Assembly (NCBI GenBank): GCA_003818205.1
Contig: RPRQ01000028.1
Span: 1 to 56,430, forward strand
Reading direction: 5' to 3'
Length of the DNA stretch: 56,430 nt
From: Bacteroidales bacterium
GTDB lineage: Bacteria > Bacteroidota > Bacteroidia > Bacteroidales > Tenuifilaceae
Under the pieces are notes generated by a model that made no database searches, was not told where the DNA came from, and worked only from the letters and a program-made list of their open reading frames with translations. Positions 8,557 to 17,076 of this stretch are shown here, piece after piece (positions within the stretch are counted from its first letter, which is position 1; each line of letters begins with the position of its first letter). Made by a program: the position numbers and the translations under genes.

Positions 8557-8946
8557 ATGCCAAACACACAAGAAGAATATATTGCATATCGCATTGAAAG
8601 AGCATGGAGAACGTTCAACGATGCTAAAGCACTCGCTGAAACTCAAAGCTGGAACTCATCTATGAACCGATTATACTATGCTTGTTTCTATGCTGTTCTT
8701 GCGCTATTCGCAAAACATGAGATTAATAGCCATACACATTCAGGAGTAAAAACTCAACTTGCACTTCATTTTATAAAAACGGGAAAACTTGATAAAACCT
8801 TAGGAATGCTCTATACTGACCTTTTTGACTTTAGACAGAAAGGAGATTATGGGGACTTTTTTGACTTTGAAGAAGAAAACGTAACGACTCTCTTTCCTCA
8901 TGTTGAGCAATTTATTAAGGAGATTGAAACTCTTACCAAACTATAA
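8557..8946 (+). CDS. HEPN-domain protein (probable toxin partner of MNT)
   Basis: 129-residue all-helical HEPN protein of the PF05168 kind: an N-terminal helix (IAYRIERAWRTFNDAKALAE), the typical NRLYYACFYAVLALFA helix at 37-52, a KTQLALHFIKTGK middle and a C-terminal DFRQKGDYGD at 91-100. The classic RNase motif Rx4-6H is not there; Arg93 is followed by Asp97-Tyr98, an R-x4-Y arrangement. In the HepT/MntA system a Tyr near the catalytic motif is the site modified by MNT, so Tyr98 would be the candidate. Co-transcribed with the MNT gene. Toxin activity is an inference, since non-toxic HEPN/MNT pairs also exist. Confidence 0.88.
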   Translation: MPNTQEEYIAYRIERAWRTFNDAKALAETQSWNSSMNRLYYACFYAVLALFAKHEINSHTHSGVKTQLALHFIKTGKLDKTLGMLYTDLFDFRQKGDYGDFFDFEEENVTTLFPHVEQFIKEIETLTKL

Positions 8947-8948
8947 AT

Positions 8949-8963
8949 CACCTGCAGCCAACA
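8949..8963 (-). repeat. Right inverted repeat of the MNT/HEPN module
   Basis: CACCTGCAGCCAACA starts two bases after the HEPN stop codon and is the reverse complement of 8182-8196 at 14 of 15 positions. It continues as TGTGGTTAAAAAT, a form I associate with cassette-like gene boundaries in Bacteroidota, from memory only. Confidence 0.65.
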
Positions 8964-9124
8964 TGTGGTTAAAAATATCGGGGCTGATGATGCAACAGCA
9001 AGGATTTTGCTCATCACAAGGTTCATTAACAGTGGATACGAAAGCAGCCGTTAACTCCCCAACATTTCCAACCATAGGAACGTTATTACTTTGCATCCTC
9101 ATTTACCTTTAATATTCTACATTA

Positions 9125-10957
9125 ATGTCTGATATTATCCAATTACTACCCGACTCCGTTGCTAACCAAATAGCTGCTGGGGAAGTTGTCCAACGTCCGG
9201 CTTCGGCTATAAAAGAGTTGATGGAGAACTCTGTTGATGCAGGAAGCAATCAGATTCAGGTTATCGTTAAGGATGGAGGGAAAGCTTTGATTCAGGTTAT
9301 CGATAATGGTTGTGGCATGTCCGAAACCGATGCACGGCTCAGCTTCGAGCGTCATGCAACATCTAAAATTAGGGAGGCTGCAGATCTCTTCTCAGTAAGA
9401 ACGATGGGGTTTAGGGGTGAGGCGTTAGCCTCAATATCGGCTATTGCCGAGGTTGAACTTCGTACCCGTAGGCACGAGGATGAGGTTGGTGTGTATATTC
9501 GCATAAATGGCTCTCAGCTCGAAGACCATAAATCCGTTGCCTGCCCTGTTGGCAGTAACTTTAGCGTTAAGAATCTTTTTTTCAACGTACCTGCCCGCCG
9601 AAAATTCCTAAAAAGTTCGTCGTTGGAGCTAAAGCATATCATTGCCGAATTCCAAAGGGTTGCCTTGGCTAACCCTGATATCGCCATGTCATTGAATCAC
9701 AACGGGGCTGATGTATATAACCTGCCCGTATCGGCCATCAAACAGCGTATCGTTGGCCTATTCGGGCGCAACATGAATCAGCAGCTGCTCGATTGTACAA
9801 CGAATACCACCGTAGCAAATATCTCAGGATTCATCGGTCGCCCCGAAAGTGCTAGAAAAAGCGCAGGGGAGCAGTTCTTCTTCGTGAATAATAGGTATTT
9901 TAAAAGCCCTTACCTTCATCGAGCCGTAGTAAACTCTTACGATAGACTTCTCTCAGCCGATAGCATACCTCCCTACTTTATCTATCTTGAAGTTGACCCC
10001 AATACCATTGATGTTAACATACATCCCACAAAAACCGAGATTAAATTTGAGGATGAGCGTACGCTTTGGCAAATCGTTCATGCGGTAGTTAAGGAATCGC
10101 TCGGGAAATTCTCGGTTGCCCCTTCAATCGATTTTGAAACACAGCAGGTAATCGATATCCCTTTCTTCCCCAAAAGTGCACCCGTTAACCTACCTGAGAT
10201 AGATATTAATTCGGCTTTCAATCCCTTTGACGATGAAGGAGATAGCTTTACGGGCAGAGGTTCATCCCCTCATCGGCAGTCTGCCAAGGGTTGGCAGCAG
10301 CTATATCAGGATAATCAGGGTAAAGATTTTGAAACTTCTATGCCAATGACCCAAACCTTCAGGTCAAAAGGATTTGATGACAGCGATGAGGTTACCGCCT
10401 CAAGGTTTTTTCAGTTTAAAGACAGGTATATTCTCACTTCTGTTAAATCGGGGTTGATGGTTATCGATCAGAAGTATGCGCACGAACGCATTCTTTACGA
10501 GCAGTACCTTGGGAATCTGTCATCGGGGCAATGCGTGGTTCAAAAGGAGCTTTTCCCTCAGGCTATTGAACTGAATGCTGGTGATTACAATCTGTTGATG
10601 CAATCGCATGAAGATTTATCGACACTCGGAATAGAGGTTAGCAGCTTGGGCCATAGCTCCATATCGATAAACAGTTTACCCGCTAACCTTAAAATTAGCG
10701 ACCCCATTAAGCTGATTGAGGATATTCTTGTTTCGCTAAAGGAGGAGCAAACCAAACCGCTCGACGATGCGCATCAAAAACTTGCTGCATCGATGGCAAA
10801 GGCAGCATCAATCGGATACATTAGGGCTCTTAGTACCATTGAGATGCAGGATTTAGTTGATAAACTTTTTGCCTGCCAGCACCCGAACCTTTCACCCGAT
10901 GGGAAAGTAATTTTAACGATTATTAGCCTTGATGAGCTGGAGAAAAGGTTTAAATAA
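9125..10957 (+). CDS. mutL: DNA mismatch repair protein MutL
   Basis: 610-residue MutL. The N-terminal GHKL ATPase is intact: ELMENSVDAG, VIDNGCGMSE, TMGFRGEALASI and the NIHPTKTEIKF segment near residue 300 to 310. The C-terminal dimerisation domain begins near residue 420. Where endonuclease-type MutL has DQHAxxExxxxE this protein has DQKYAHERILYE (near residue 447), and where the distal metal motifs read ACHxAI and CPHGRP it has MAKAAS and LSPDGK. The nicking site therefore looks degraded, although I think related Bacteroidota proteins differ here too. ATG at 9125; a weak AT-only hairpin follows the stop. No mutS is nearby. Confidence 0.97.
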   Translation: MSDIIQLLPDSVANQIAAGEVVQRPASAIKELMENSVDAGSNQIQVIVKDGGKALIQVIDNGCGMSETDARLSFERHATSKIREAADLFSVRTMGFRGEALASISAIAEVELRTRRHEDEVGVYIRINGSQLEDHKSVACPVGSNFSVKNLFFNVPARRKFLKSSSLELKHIIAEFQRVALANPDIAMSLNHNGADVYNLPVSAIKQRIVGLFGRNMNQQLLDCTTNTTVANISGFIGRPESARKSAGEQFFFVNNRYFKSPYLHRAVVNSYDRLLSADSIPPYFIYLEVDPNTIDVNIHPTKTEIKFEDERTLWQIVHAVVKESLGKFSVAPSIDFETQQVIDIPFFPKSAPVNLPEIDINSAFNPFDDEGDSFTGRGSSPHRQSAKGWQQLYQDNQGKDFETSMPMTQTFRSKGFDDSDEVTASRFFQFKDRYILTSVKSGLMVIDQKYAHERILYEQYLGNLSSGQCVVQKELFPQAIELNAGDYNLLMQSHEDLSTLGIEVSSLGHSSISINSLPANLKISDPIKLIEDILVSLKEEQTKPLDDAHQKLAASMAKAASIGYIRALSTIEMQDLVDKLFACQHPNLSPDGKVILTIISLDELEKRFK

Positions 10958-11069
10958 TTATCAGAATTATTAATTTTGCTTAACTTTTGTTGTAATCAGG
11001 TTTGGAAACAAATCTGTTTGCATCGTGTTATAATCATTTACAAGCTGAATAATATTAAAATATATATCT

Positions 11070-11819
11070 ATGAGCGGATTTGAAAGGCCCAATTTTGGAA
11101 GTGTCCCACCGGTTGTTAAAAACCTTATCATCATCAATGTAATAATGCTTTTAGCCTCATGGTTTACTAGCAACGTGCTTCCTAACAGTTTAAACAGCTA
11201 TCTTGGCCTATACTACTTTGAATCGGAGCATTTTCGACCATACCAGATACTCACCCACATGTTCATGCACGCCGACATCATGCATCTCTTCTTCAACATG
11301 TTTGCGCTATGGATGTTTGGCCGAGTGCTTGAGCAGGTGTGGGGTTCTCAACGATTTTTCCTATACTATTTTGTTACTGGGATTGGTGCGGTAGTGCTTC
11401 ATTCTACTGTCAATTTTATAGAAATCACATCGGTTAAGGCGCACTTATCCCCTGAACAGATTAACTCAGTACTGAATGAAGGATATGTTTTGTGGGAGCA
11501 AGGGAAAACCTTTGCTGATCCCCAAATGGCTAAATTCTGCGCCCTCCTTAATGTGCCTACCGTTGGTGCATCAGGAGCAGTTTTTGGTGTTCTACTAGCT
11601 TTTGGAATGCTTTTCCCAAATACCGAGCTCATGCTGCTTATTCCGCCCATACCAATTAAGGCAAAGTACTTTGTTATTGGCTATGGGGTAATCGAACTAT
11701 TCATGGGCGTTAGTAATTTTAAATTCGACAATGTTGCCCATTTCGCTCACTTAGGGGGTATGCTTTTCGGTTTTATCCTTATTAAGTACTGGAAAAGGAG
11801 AAAGGATTTATTTTACTAA
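11070..11819 (+). CDS. Rhomboid-family intramembrane serine protease
   Basis: 249 residues with six to seven hydrophobic segments. The rhomboid signature is complete: HADIMHLFFNMFALW (H and N of the oxyanion region), the catalytic Ser in TVGASGAVFGVLLAF, and the catalytic His in HFAHLGGMLFGF. It is expected to cut single-pass membrane proteins inside the inner membrane; the substrate is unknown. The start is the ATG at 11070. A second rhomboid follows 55 bp downstream, and an EEP-fold membrane protein comes 3 bp after that, so the three probably form one transcript. Confidence 0.93.
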   Translation: MSGFERPNFGSVPPVVKNLIIINVIMLLASWFTSNVLPNSLNSYLGLYYFESEHFRPYQILTHMFMHADIMHLFFNMFALWMFGRVLEQVWGSQRFFLYYFVTGIGAVVLHSTVNFIEITSVKAHLSPEQINSVLNEGYVLWEQGKTFADPQMAKFCALLNVPTVGASGAVFGVLLAFGMLFPNTELMLLIPPIPIKAKYFVIGYGVIELFMGVSNFKFDNVAHFAHLGGMLFGFILIKYWKRRKDLFY

Positions 11820-11874
11820 GAAGAATGAATCGGAAGTTAAAGAATAAATAATACTAACAACTGTCAACTAGTTT

Positions 11875-12762
11875 ATGAGTATTGCCACAGAAATAAAAGA
11901 TTCGTTTAGGCTTGGAAGCAACCTTACCAAGATTATCTACATTAACCTTGCGGTTTTTGTTATTTACAATCTGGTTAAAGCCATATTCTTCCTGTTTTTA
12001 ACCCCTATTGATGAAAGTTCAATCCAATTACTAGCTGTTCCTGCCTATATCCCAGCACTTTTAAGCAAACCGTGGACCATATTCACCTACATGTTTTTCC
12101 ATGAAGGATTTCTGCATATCCTTTTCAATATGCTTTGGTTATACTGGTTTGGGATGATATTCCTTGAATACCTTTCGCAGAAGAAGCTAGTAGGCGTTTA
12201 TATTATGGGAGGGTTATCGGGGGCTGCCATTTACATCCTTGCATTCAATGTCCTTGGCGTATTCAGTGAGGTTTTACCAATTTCCGTAGCCCTCGGAGCC
12301 TCTGCGTCGGTACTAGCCATTGTAGTTGCCATATCTACGTTAAAGCCCAACCATACCATCAACCTTTTATTCATTGGTGCCGTAAAGCTAAAATACCTTG
12401 CTCTTTTCTCAATTATTCTTGATATTATTAGTATTCCAACATCAAATTCAGGGGGGCATATAGCTCACATTGGGGGGGGCTTATTCGGGTTTCTTTACAT
12501 TGCAGTGTACAGGCAGGGGTTTGATCTCGCTAAACCCATTACATGGATTCTGAGCCTATTCACATTCGACCGAAAACCAAAATCGCATCTTAAAGTGAAC
12601 TACAGAAATATTGATAAAGACTATGAATACAATAAACGCAAAGTTGATCAACAGGTTGGTCTCGATAAAATTTTAGATAAGATTGCCAAATCGGGTTACG
12701 ATAGCCTATCGAAGGAGGAGAAAGAAACGCTTTTTAAGTTCAAGGATAACTCCATAAATTAA
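11875..12762 (+). CDS. Rhomboid-family intramembrane serine protease, second copy
   Basis: 295 residues. Conserved features are HEGFLHILFNMLWLYWFG, the catalytic Ser in ALGASASVLAIVV, and the His in GGHIAHIGGGLFGFLY. Unlike its neighbour it carries a cytoplasmic C-terminal tail of ~80 residues that ends in LDKILDKIAKSGYDSLSKEE, a short helical motif I recognise from other Bacteroidota rhomboids. The two rhomboids differ strongly outside the motifs, so this is not a recent duplication. Tandem rhomboids next to each other are common in this phylum. It is separated from the next gene by only 3 bp. Confidence 0.92.
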   Translation: MSIATEIKDSFRLGSNLTKIIYINLAVFVIYNLVKAIFFLFLTPIDESSIQLLAVPAYIPALLSKPWTIFTYMFFHEGFLHILFNMLWLYWFGMIFLEYLSQKKLVGVYIMGGLSGAAIYILAFNVLGVFSEVLPISVALGASASVLAIVVAISTLKPNHTINLLFIGAVKLKYLALFSIILDIISIPTSNSGGHIAHIGGGLFGFLYIAVYRQGFDLAKPITWILSLFTFDRKPKSHLKVNYRNIDKDYEYNKRKVDQQVGLDKILDKIAKSGYDSLSKEEKETLFKFKDNSIN

Positions 12763-12765
12763 CCG

Positions 12766-13842
12766 ATGCGTAAATTTCTACATCGAGCGCTAGCTGTTAC
12801 CTGTATCCTATTCGCTATAGGATTACTTCTCTCATACCTTTCGGTTTATATCAATCCCGAAAATTTTTGGTTTTTAGCACTAGTAGGGTTATCGTACCCT
12901 ATTCTGCTAATAATAAATATATTATTTCTTCTATATTGGATAGTTCGCTGGAAACTATTGTTTCTAATACCCTTCATAGCCATTCTATTCGGAGTAAACC
13001 ATCTGACCAATTACATTCAGCTACCTTTTGGAAAGAAAATAGAAGTTCATAACCCTGATCTAAAGGTTCTTTCATACAATGTAAACCTATTCCGCCTATA
13101 TGCATGGGCGAAAGAGAACCCCTCATTTAATAAGATTTTTGTTTTCACTAAAGATAATAGCATTGATGTTGCATGTTTTCAGGAATTTTACATACGCGAG
13201 GATAAGCTAAACGAGAATATGGCAAGCGGTATTCTGAACATGTACCCCCACGTCGAATACGTTATCAAAAACAGCCGTTCGGGTTATGGGATTGCTACGT
13301 ACAGCGTATTCCCTATTGTTGATAAGGGGGCAATAAAGTTCGATAATACCTCTAATGCCTGTATTTACAGCGATATTAAAATTGGAGATGATACTATAAG
13401 GGTCTATAACTGTCATTTACAATCGCTCCGACTAAAGGAACGAAACCTAAACTTTCTTATAAAGCAGGATCATCTAGACAAAAGTAATGCTGTGGATGAG
13501 CTAAAGGATATCTCATTCAAATTTCGTGATGCTTTAAAAAAGCGTGCGTATCAGGTAAACATGATAAATGCGCATGTAAAAATGTGTAAATACCCGGTTA
13601 TTCTCTGCGGAGATTTTAACGATGCCCCCTTTTCATATACATATCATGAGTTGACAAAAAATCTATACGACACCTTCAAAGAAACGGGTAAGGGTATTGC
13701 CAACACCTATGTGCGATTCTTCCCGTACCGAATCGATTATATACTGCATAGTAATGGTATAAAGGCGGTTAACTTTGCAAGCCCAAGGGTAAAATACTCT
13801 GACCACTACCCTGTAATCGGCTCCTATACAATTAACCCCTAA
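12766..13842 (+). CDS. Membrane-anchored endonuclease/exonuclease/phosphatase-fold protein
   Basis: 358 residues. Three hydrophobic segments in the first ~85 residues anchor the protein. The rest is an EEP (DNase I-like/Mg-dependent) domain with its usual ladder: LKVLSYNVNLFR, the metal-binding Glu in VACFQEFY, HLQSLRL, the CGDFNDAP motif, RIDYILHS and the catalytic His in YSDHYPVIG. These proteins may act on nucleic acids, lipids or phosphate esters, and the substrate cannot be told from sequence. The start ATG at 12766 lies 3 bp past the rhomboid stop, so translation is probably coupled. Confidence 0.88.
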   Translation: MRKFLHRALAVTCILFAIGLLLSYLSVYINPENFWFLALVGLSYPILLIINILFLLYWIVRWKLLFLIPFIAILFGVNHLTNYIQLPFGKKIEVHNPDLKVLSYNVNLFRLYAWAKENPSFNKIFVFTKDNSIDVACFQEFYIREDKLNENMASGILNMYPHVEYVIKNSRSGYGIATYSVFPIVDKGAIKFDNTSNACIYSDIKIGDDTIRVYNCHLQSLRLKERNLNFLIKQDHLDKSNAVDELKDISFKFRDALKKRAYQVNMINAHVKMCKYPVILCGDFNDAPFSYTYHELTKNLYDTFKETGKGIANTYVRFFPYRIDYILHSNGIKAVNFASPRVKYSDHYPVIGSYTINP

Positions 13843-13885
13843 AATTTGGGATGAATAGATAACCACAGCGTTGAGGTTAATGCTT

Positions 13886-13903
13886 ACGCCGAAGTTTCAG
13901 CGT
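13886..13903. repeat. REP-like palindrome ACGCCGAAGTTTCAGCGT
   Basis: A near-perfect 18-bp palindrome in the convergent gap between the EEP gene and the dehydratase, embedded in a stretch rich in the words GTACAGC and TTACGC. A related unit, ACGCTGAAGTTTACGCCT, lies at 31761-31778 in a gap with similar wording. Probably a small dispersed intergenic repeat. Confidence 0.45.
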
Positions 13904-13956
13904 AGGAGTACAGCATAGTAGTACAGCGAAAGCACAAAGGTTTGAATTCTCAATGA

Positions 13957-14931
13957 TTAATAGGGTTTCCCGAATGGCAAACTCTCCAAATCAACATTTC
14001 CTCCAGATATTATTACTCCAACTCGTTTCCCTTTGAAATGCTGTGAGTGCTCAATAATTGCAGCAATCGGGACTGCCGATGAAGGTTCAATGATAATTTT
14101 CATTCTCTCCCATATTAACCTCATCGCATTCACAATGCCTATCTCCGAAACGGTAAGAATACCATCGCATTTTACCGAAATTATCTCGTAGGTTAAATTG
14201 CAAAGCGAGGTGAGCAGCCCATCGGCAATGGTTTGTGGATTAACGGATGGATATATGGTTTTATCGCGAAGTGAGCGAAAGGCGTCATCAGCATTAACAG
14301 GCTCAGCCCCATAAACCTTTATGGATGGATTGAAACCCTTGACATAGGTTAGCGTTCCGCTCAGTAATCCACCGCCGCCAACAGGTGCAATTACAATATC
14401 TAAATCGGGTATCTCTTCAAGAAGTTCAAGCGAAGCCGTTCCCTGCCCGCATATCACCTTGAAATTATTGTAGGGATGTATAAAAGTAGCACCCGTCTCC
14501 TCCTGAATTTTTGCTTGCATAGCCTCCCTATCCTTTTGTGTTGGTGGGCACAAGGAAATCTTCGCACCATACCCTTCAACCGCTTTTTTCTTTATTGAAG
14601 GTGCATTCTCAGGCATAACAATATACGAAGGAATTCCACGCATGGAGGCAGCTAGGGCCAAAGCCGCAGCATGATTCCCTGAACTATGGGTTGTAACGCC
14701 ATGCCTGGCCTCCTCATCGGTTAGGCTAAACACAGCATTTGAAGCACCTCGGAATTTGAATGCACCAACCTTCTGGAAATTTTCACACTTCAAGAAAAGA
14801 TTTGAATCAAGAATTGCATTAACACTACGTGACTGATGTATAGGTGTGCGGCTTGCATGCTTTTTCACTATAGAATATGCACGAACAACATCATCTAATT
14901 CAGGTAAGGATTTATGTGATTCGGATGGCAT
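13957..14931 (-). CDS. PLP-dependent serine racemase/threonine dehydratase-like enzyme
   Basis: 324 residues of the fold-type II PLP family. The lysine that binds PLP is in KVGAFKFRGASNAV near residue 60; SSGNHAAALALAA is the substrate loop and PVGGGGLLSGT the phosphate-binding loop. The opening, TPIHQSRSVNAILDSNLFLKCENFQ, and the short length without an ACT regulatory domain match the serine racemase/hydroxyaspartate dehydratase branch better than biosynthetic threonine deaminase (IlvA). It would turn threonine or serine into oxo acid plus ammonia, or racemise serine. ATG at 14929-14931. A TATTTTTG box lies upstream at 14954-14961 on the minus strand. Confidence 0.88.
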   Translation of the reverse strand: MPSESHKSLPELDDVVRAYSIVKKHASRTPIHQSRSVNAILDSNLFLKCENFQKVGAFKFRGASNAVFSLTDEEARHGVTTHSSGNHAAALALAASMRGIPSYIVMPENAPSIKKKAVEGYGAKISLCPPTQKDREAMQAKIQEETGATFIHPYNNFKVICGQGTASLELLEEIPDLDIVIAPVGGGGLLSGTLTYVKGFNPSIKVYGAEPVNADDAFRSLRDKTIYPSVNPQTIADGLLTSLCNLTYEIISVKCDGILTVSEIGIVNAMRLIWERMKIIIEPSSAVPIAAIIEHSQHFKGKRVGVIISGGNVDLESLPFGKPY

Positions 14932-14987
14932 TATTTTTTATTTATAGGTAAAGCAAAAATATAATAAAAAGCGATAGGTAACACCTT

Positions 14988-15767
14988 CTATTTTTTATCC
15001 TTTAAGGTTTTATCCTGGCTATAAATTTTGAATTTATCAGTAATCCTAAGCCTAATCTCATAATCGCTAGACTTTAATAGATAATCATCGGTAAAAGCGC
15101 AATACTCCATAAACCAAAATACCTCATTCCCTGTCAAGCCGGTAATCGCTTCTACAATCCCCGCCGAGAATTTTCTTTCAATGGCTCTTTGCTGCCTCTC
15201 CTTTTCAAGTTTTTCCTTGAGCTCCTCATTCTGCCTAGCCAACCAATCTTTTCCAAATGGTGCGCCCGATGAGGCTTGAGGTAAATTCATCAGGTTAAGT
15301 CGGTTTATTGTTCGATTAAAATACTCACTGATTCGAGCAATATCCCTTTCCTCTTTACTCATTGGCAACTCCAGCAGTAAAAACCCTTTAAGAAATCCAT
15401 CGTATGTGGCAAACCATGAAAACTTCAACTCCTTCAACTCGTAGGAGCGTGAATTTAATCGTATGGTAAAGTAAATTGAATCTTTGTTGAATTGCCCCCA
15501 GTTAAATACTTTCTGATTGAAAAAGCCCAACGATGAAATGGTTAACGTATCACCCAACATTAATGGCATTTTAAAATACCCTAGTAAATCAGCAATAGCA
15601 GCATATCTGTGCGTTATATTAATGGCGTGAGCCATCTCAACGGGTTTGCCCGAAATGGCGTTAACAACCCGAAAACGAATTACCTTAACGCTATCCTGAC
15701 CTTTCGCAATAACAATACTAAATGCAAAAAGGGCGGTAATCGTAATATGTATTAAAATTCTTTTCAA
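14988..15767 (-). CDS. Exported protein with carboxypeptidase-like regulatory domain
   Basis: 259 residues. A signal peptide (KRILIHITITALFAFSIVIA) precedes a beta-sandwich of the CarboxypepD_reg type at about residues 28-105: VKVIRFRVVNAISGKPVEMA, then GYFKMPLMLGDTLTISSLGF. The second half is helical and charged (EELKEKLEKERQQRAIERKF). The frame has no ATG at the signal peptide; the start is a TTG at 15765-15767, and I see no better choice upstream. The role is unknown; such domains occur in periplasmic and surface proteins of Bacteroidota. A TACTTTTG box lies at 15788-15795. Confidence 0.75.
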   Translation of the reverse strand: MKRILIHITITALFAFSIVIAKGQDSVKVIRFRVVNAISGKPVEMAHAINITHRYAAIADLLGYFKMPLMLGDTLTISSLGFFNQKVFNWGQFNKDSIYFTIRLNSRSYELKELKFSWFATYDGFLKGFLLLELPMSKEERDIARISEYFNRTINRLNLMNLPQASSGAPFGKDWLARQNEELKEKLEKERQQRAIERKFSAGIVEAITGLTGNEVFWFMEYCAFTDDYLLKSSDYEIRLRITDKFKIYSQDKTLKDKK

Positions 15768-15989
15768 TCCACAGCTATTAACATTCCCAAAAGTAGCAGA
15801 TTAGTATATTGGTTTTTATTCACAATTTTTGTTTTTAACCTATTTTAACCCGTTGATATAAAAAATATCAATTCTATATCACACATTAATAATTACTTAT
15901 AGGTATATATGCAGCAATTCACTAATCTTTATTTGTCTATTTTTTAACTTCTATTACCGAATAAATGCTTAGCCTATCGGCTAAAAGTA

Positions 15990-15997
15990 TAAATTTG
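15990..15997 (+). promoter_or_regulatory. -7 promoter box (TAAATTTG) for dapD
   Basis: A TAnnTTTG match 19 bp before the dapD ATG at 16017. No TTTG at the expected -33 position, so the call rests on the box and its distance. Confidence 0.45.
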
Positions 15998-16016
15998 CAA
16001 AAATTTACGATAATCG

Positions 16017-16832
16017 ATGAAAGAATTAAAATCAATAATTGAAGGGATTTGGGATAACCGTAGCCTGCTTTCCGACCCTAAATCGCAGGAAACCATTCGA
16101 AGCATAGTAGAGCTACTCGATAAAGGGAAGATTCGGATAGCAGAGCCAGCCAGTAGCGGATGGGTGGTTAACGAATGGATTAAAAAAGCCGTTATCCTTT
16201 ATTTCCCAATACAGGAGATGAAAACCATTGAGGTTGGGCCCTTTGAATTCCACGATAAAATTAAGCTTAAAACAGGTTATAAACAGCTAGGTATAAGAGT
16301 TGTTCCTCATGCAATTGCCCGATACGGCTCTTACCTTGCTAAAGGGGTAATCATGATGCCATCGTATGTAAACATAGGCGCATACGTAGATGAAGGAACA
16401 ATGGTTGACACTTGGGCTACAGTGGGCTCGTGTGCACAAATCGGGAAGAACGTTCATCTTAGCGGGGGTGTTGGCATAGGGGGTGTACTTGAACCCGTTC
16501 AGGCAGCACCAGTTATCATTGAAGATGGTTGCTTTATTGGTTCAAGGTGCATTATTGTTGAAGGGGTGAGGGTTGGTAAGCAAGCGGTTCTTGGAGCAAA
16601 TGTAGTGCTAACCATGTCCACAAAAATAATTGATGTAACAGGCGATACTCCTAAGGAATATAAAGGCGTAGTTCCTCCACGCTCAGTTGTTATACCTGGT
16701 TCATATACAAAGAAATTTGCAGCGGGAAGCTATCATGTTCCTTGCGCCCTAATTATTGGCGAACGAAAGGAATCGACCGATCTGAAAACATCATTGAATG
16801 ATGCGCTAAGGGAATATAACGTTGCCGTTTAG
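16017..16832 (+). CDS. dapD: 2,3,4,5-tetrahydropyridine-2,6-dicarboxylate N-succinyltransferase
   Basis: 271 residues, the normal length for DapD. The enzyme succinylates tetrahydrodipicolinate with succinyl-CoA in the lysine/diaminopimelate pathway, which supplies peptidoglycan and lysine. The N-terminal helical domain (MKELKSIIEGIWDNRSLL) is followed by a left-handed beta-helix of hexapeptide repeats: YVNIGAYVDEGTMVDTWATV, CAQIGKNVHLSGGVGIGGVL, and GCFIGSRCIIVEGVRVG. The C-terminal PGSYTKKFAAG is also typical. It stands alone; no other dap genes are in the window. The preceding gap carries a -7 box. An imperfect inverted repeat of the filler type follows. Confidence 0.96.
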   Translation: MKELKSIIEGIWDNRSLLSDPKSQETIRSIVELLDKGKIRIAEPASSGWVVNEWIKKAVILYFPIQEMKTIEVGPFEFHDKIKLKTGYKQLGIRVVPHAIARYGSYLAKGVIMMPSYVNIGAYVDEGTMVDTWATVGSCAQIGKNVHLSGGVGIGGVLEPVQAAPVIIEDGCFIGSRCIIVEGVRVGKQAVLGANVVLTMSTKIIDVTGDTPKEYKGVVPPRSVVIPGSYTKKFAAGSYHVPCALIIGERKESTDLKTSLNDALREYNVAV

Positions 16833-16917
16833 GGGATTCTTTACAAGCATTAAATAGATCAATTCTTTTCAATTATTTTTTTAATAGTATTTGACAAAGA
16901 TGTTGGTAAAAAATAAG

Positions 16918-16977
16918 AAATAAGCCACAGATGCAATGATTTTCTATTTTAGCGTTCTATGAATCTGTAGTTTATTT
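16918..16977. repeat. Imperfect inverted repeat (possible terminator after dapD)
   Basis: AAATAAGCCACAGAT at 16918-16932 matches the reverse complement of 16963-16977 at 13 of 15 positions. It resembles the CCACAGATT... AATCTGTGG filler seen between many Bacteroidota genes. It could also act as a weak terminator, but no T-run follows. Confidence 0.4.
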
Positions 16978-17048
16978 AAGTTCTAATCAGATTTTAACTA
17001 CCCTTTTGGGGGTATAGCTCAAGTTGTTAATTAATTTTTTAAAAAACA

Positions 17049-17056
17049 TATATTTG
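17049..17056 (+). promoter_or_regulatory. -7 promoter box (TATATTTG) for the glycosyltransferase cluster
   Basis: TAnnTTTG match 20 bp before the ATG at 17077. A TTG at 17024-17026 lies 22 bp upstream of the box, near the expected -33 position. Confidence 0.55.
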
Positions 17057-17076
17057 AACCTCTACCAAGATTCCGT

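Noticed and set aside
8900-9112. 70-residue frame overlapping the HEPN end
   Set aside because: Overlaps the HEPN gene in another frame and has no start signal or family match; the gap after HEPN appears non-coding.
10970-11173. 67-residue minus-strand frame between mutL and the rhomboid
   Set aside because: Half of it is antisense to the rhomboid N terminus, and no conserved feature is seen.
15932-15935. TTTG as -33 element for dapD
   Set aside because: It is 54 bp from the -7 box, far from the usual 19-21 bp spacing.
17008-17030. GGGGGTATAGCTCAAGTTG looks like the 5' end of a tRNA
   Set aside because: The rest of a tRNA (anticodon arm, TTCGA loop, acceptor 3' strand) is absent; the sequence turns AT-rich and leads into a promoter box.
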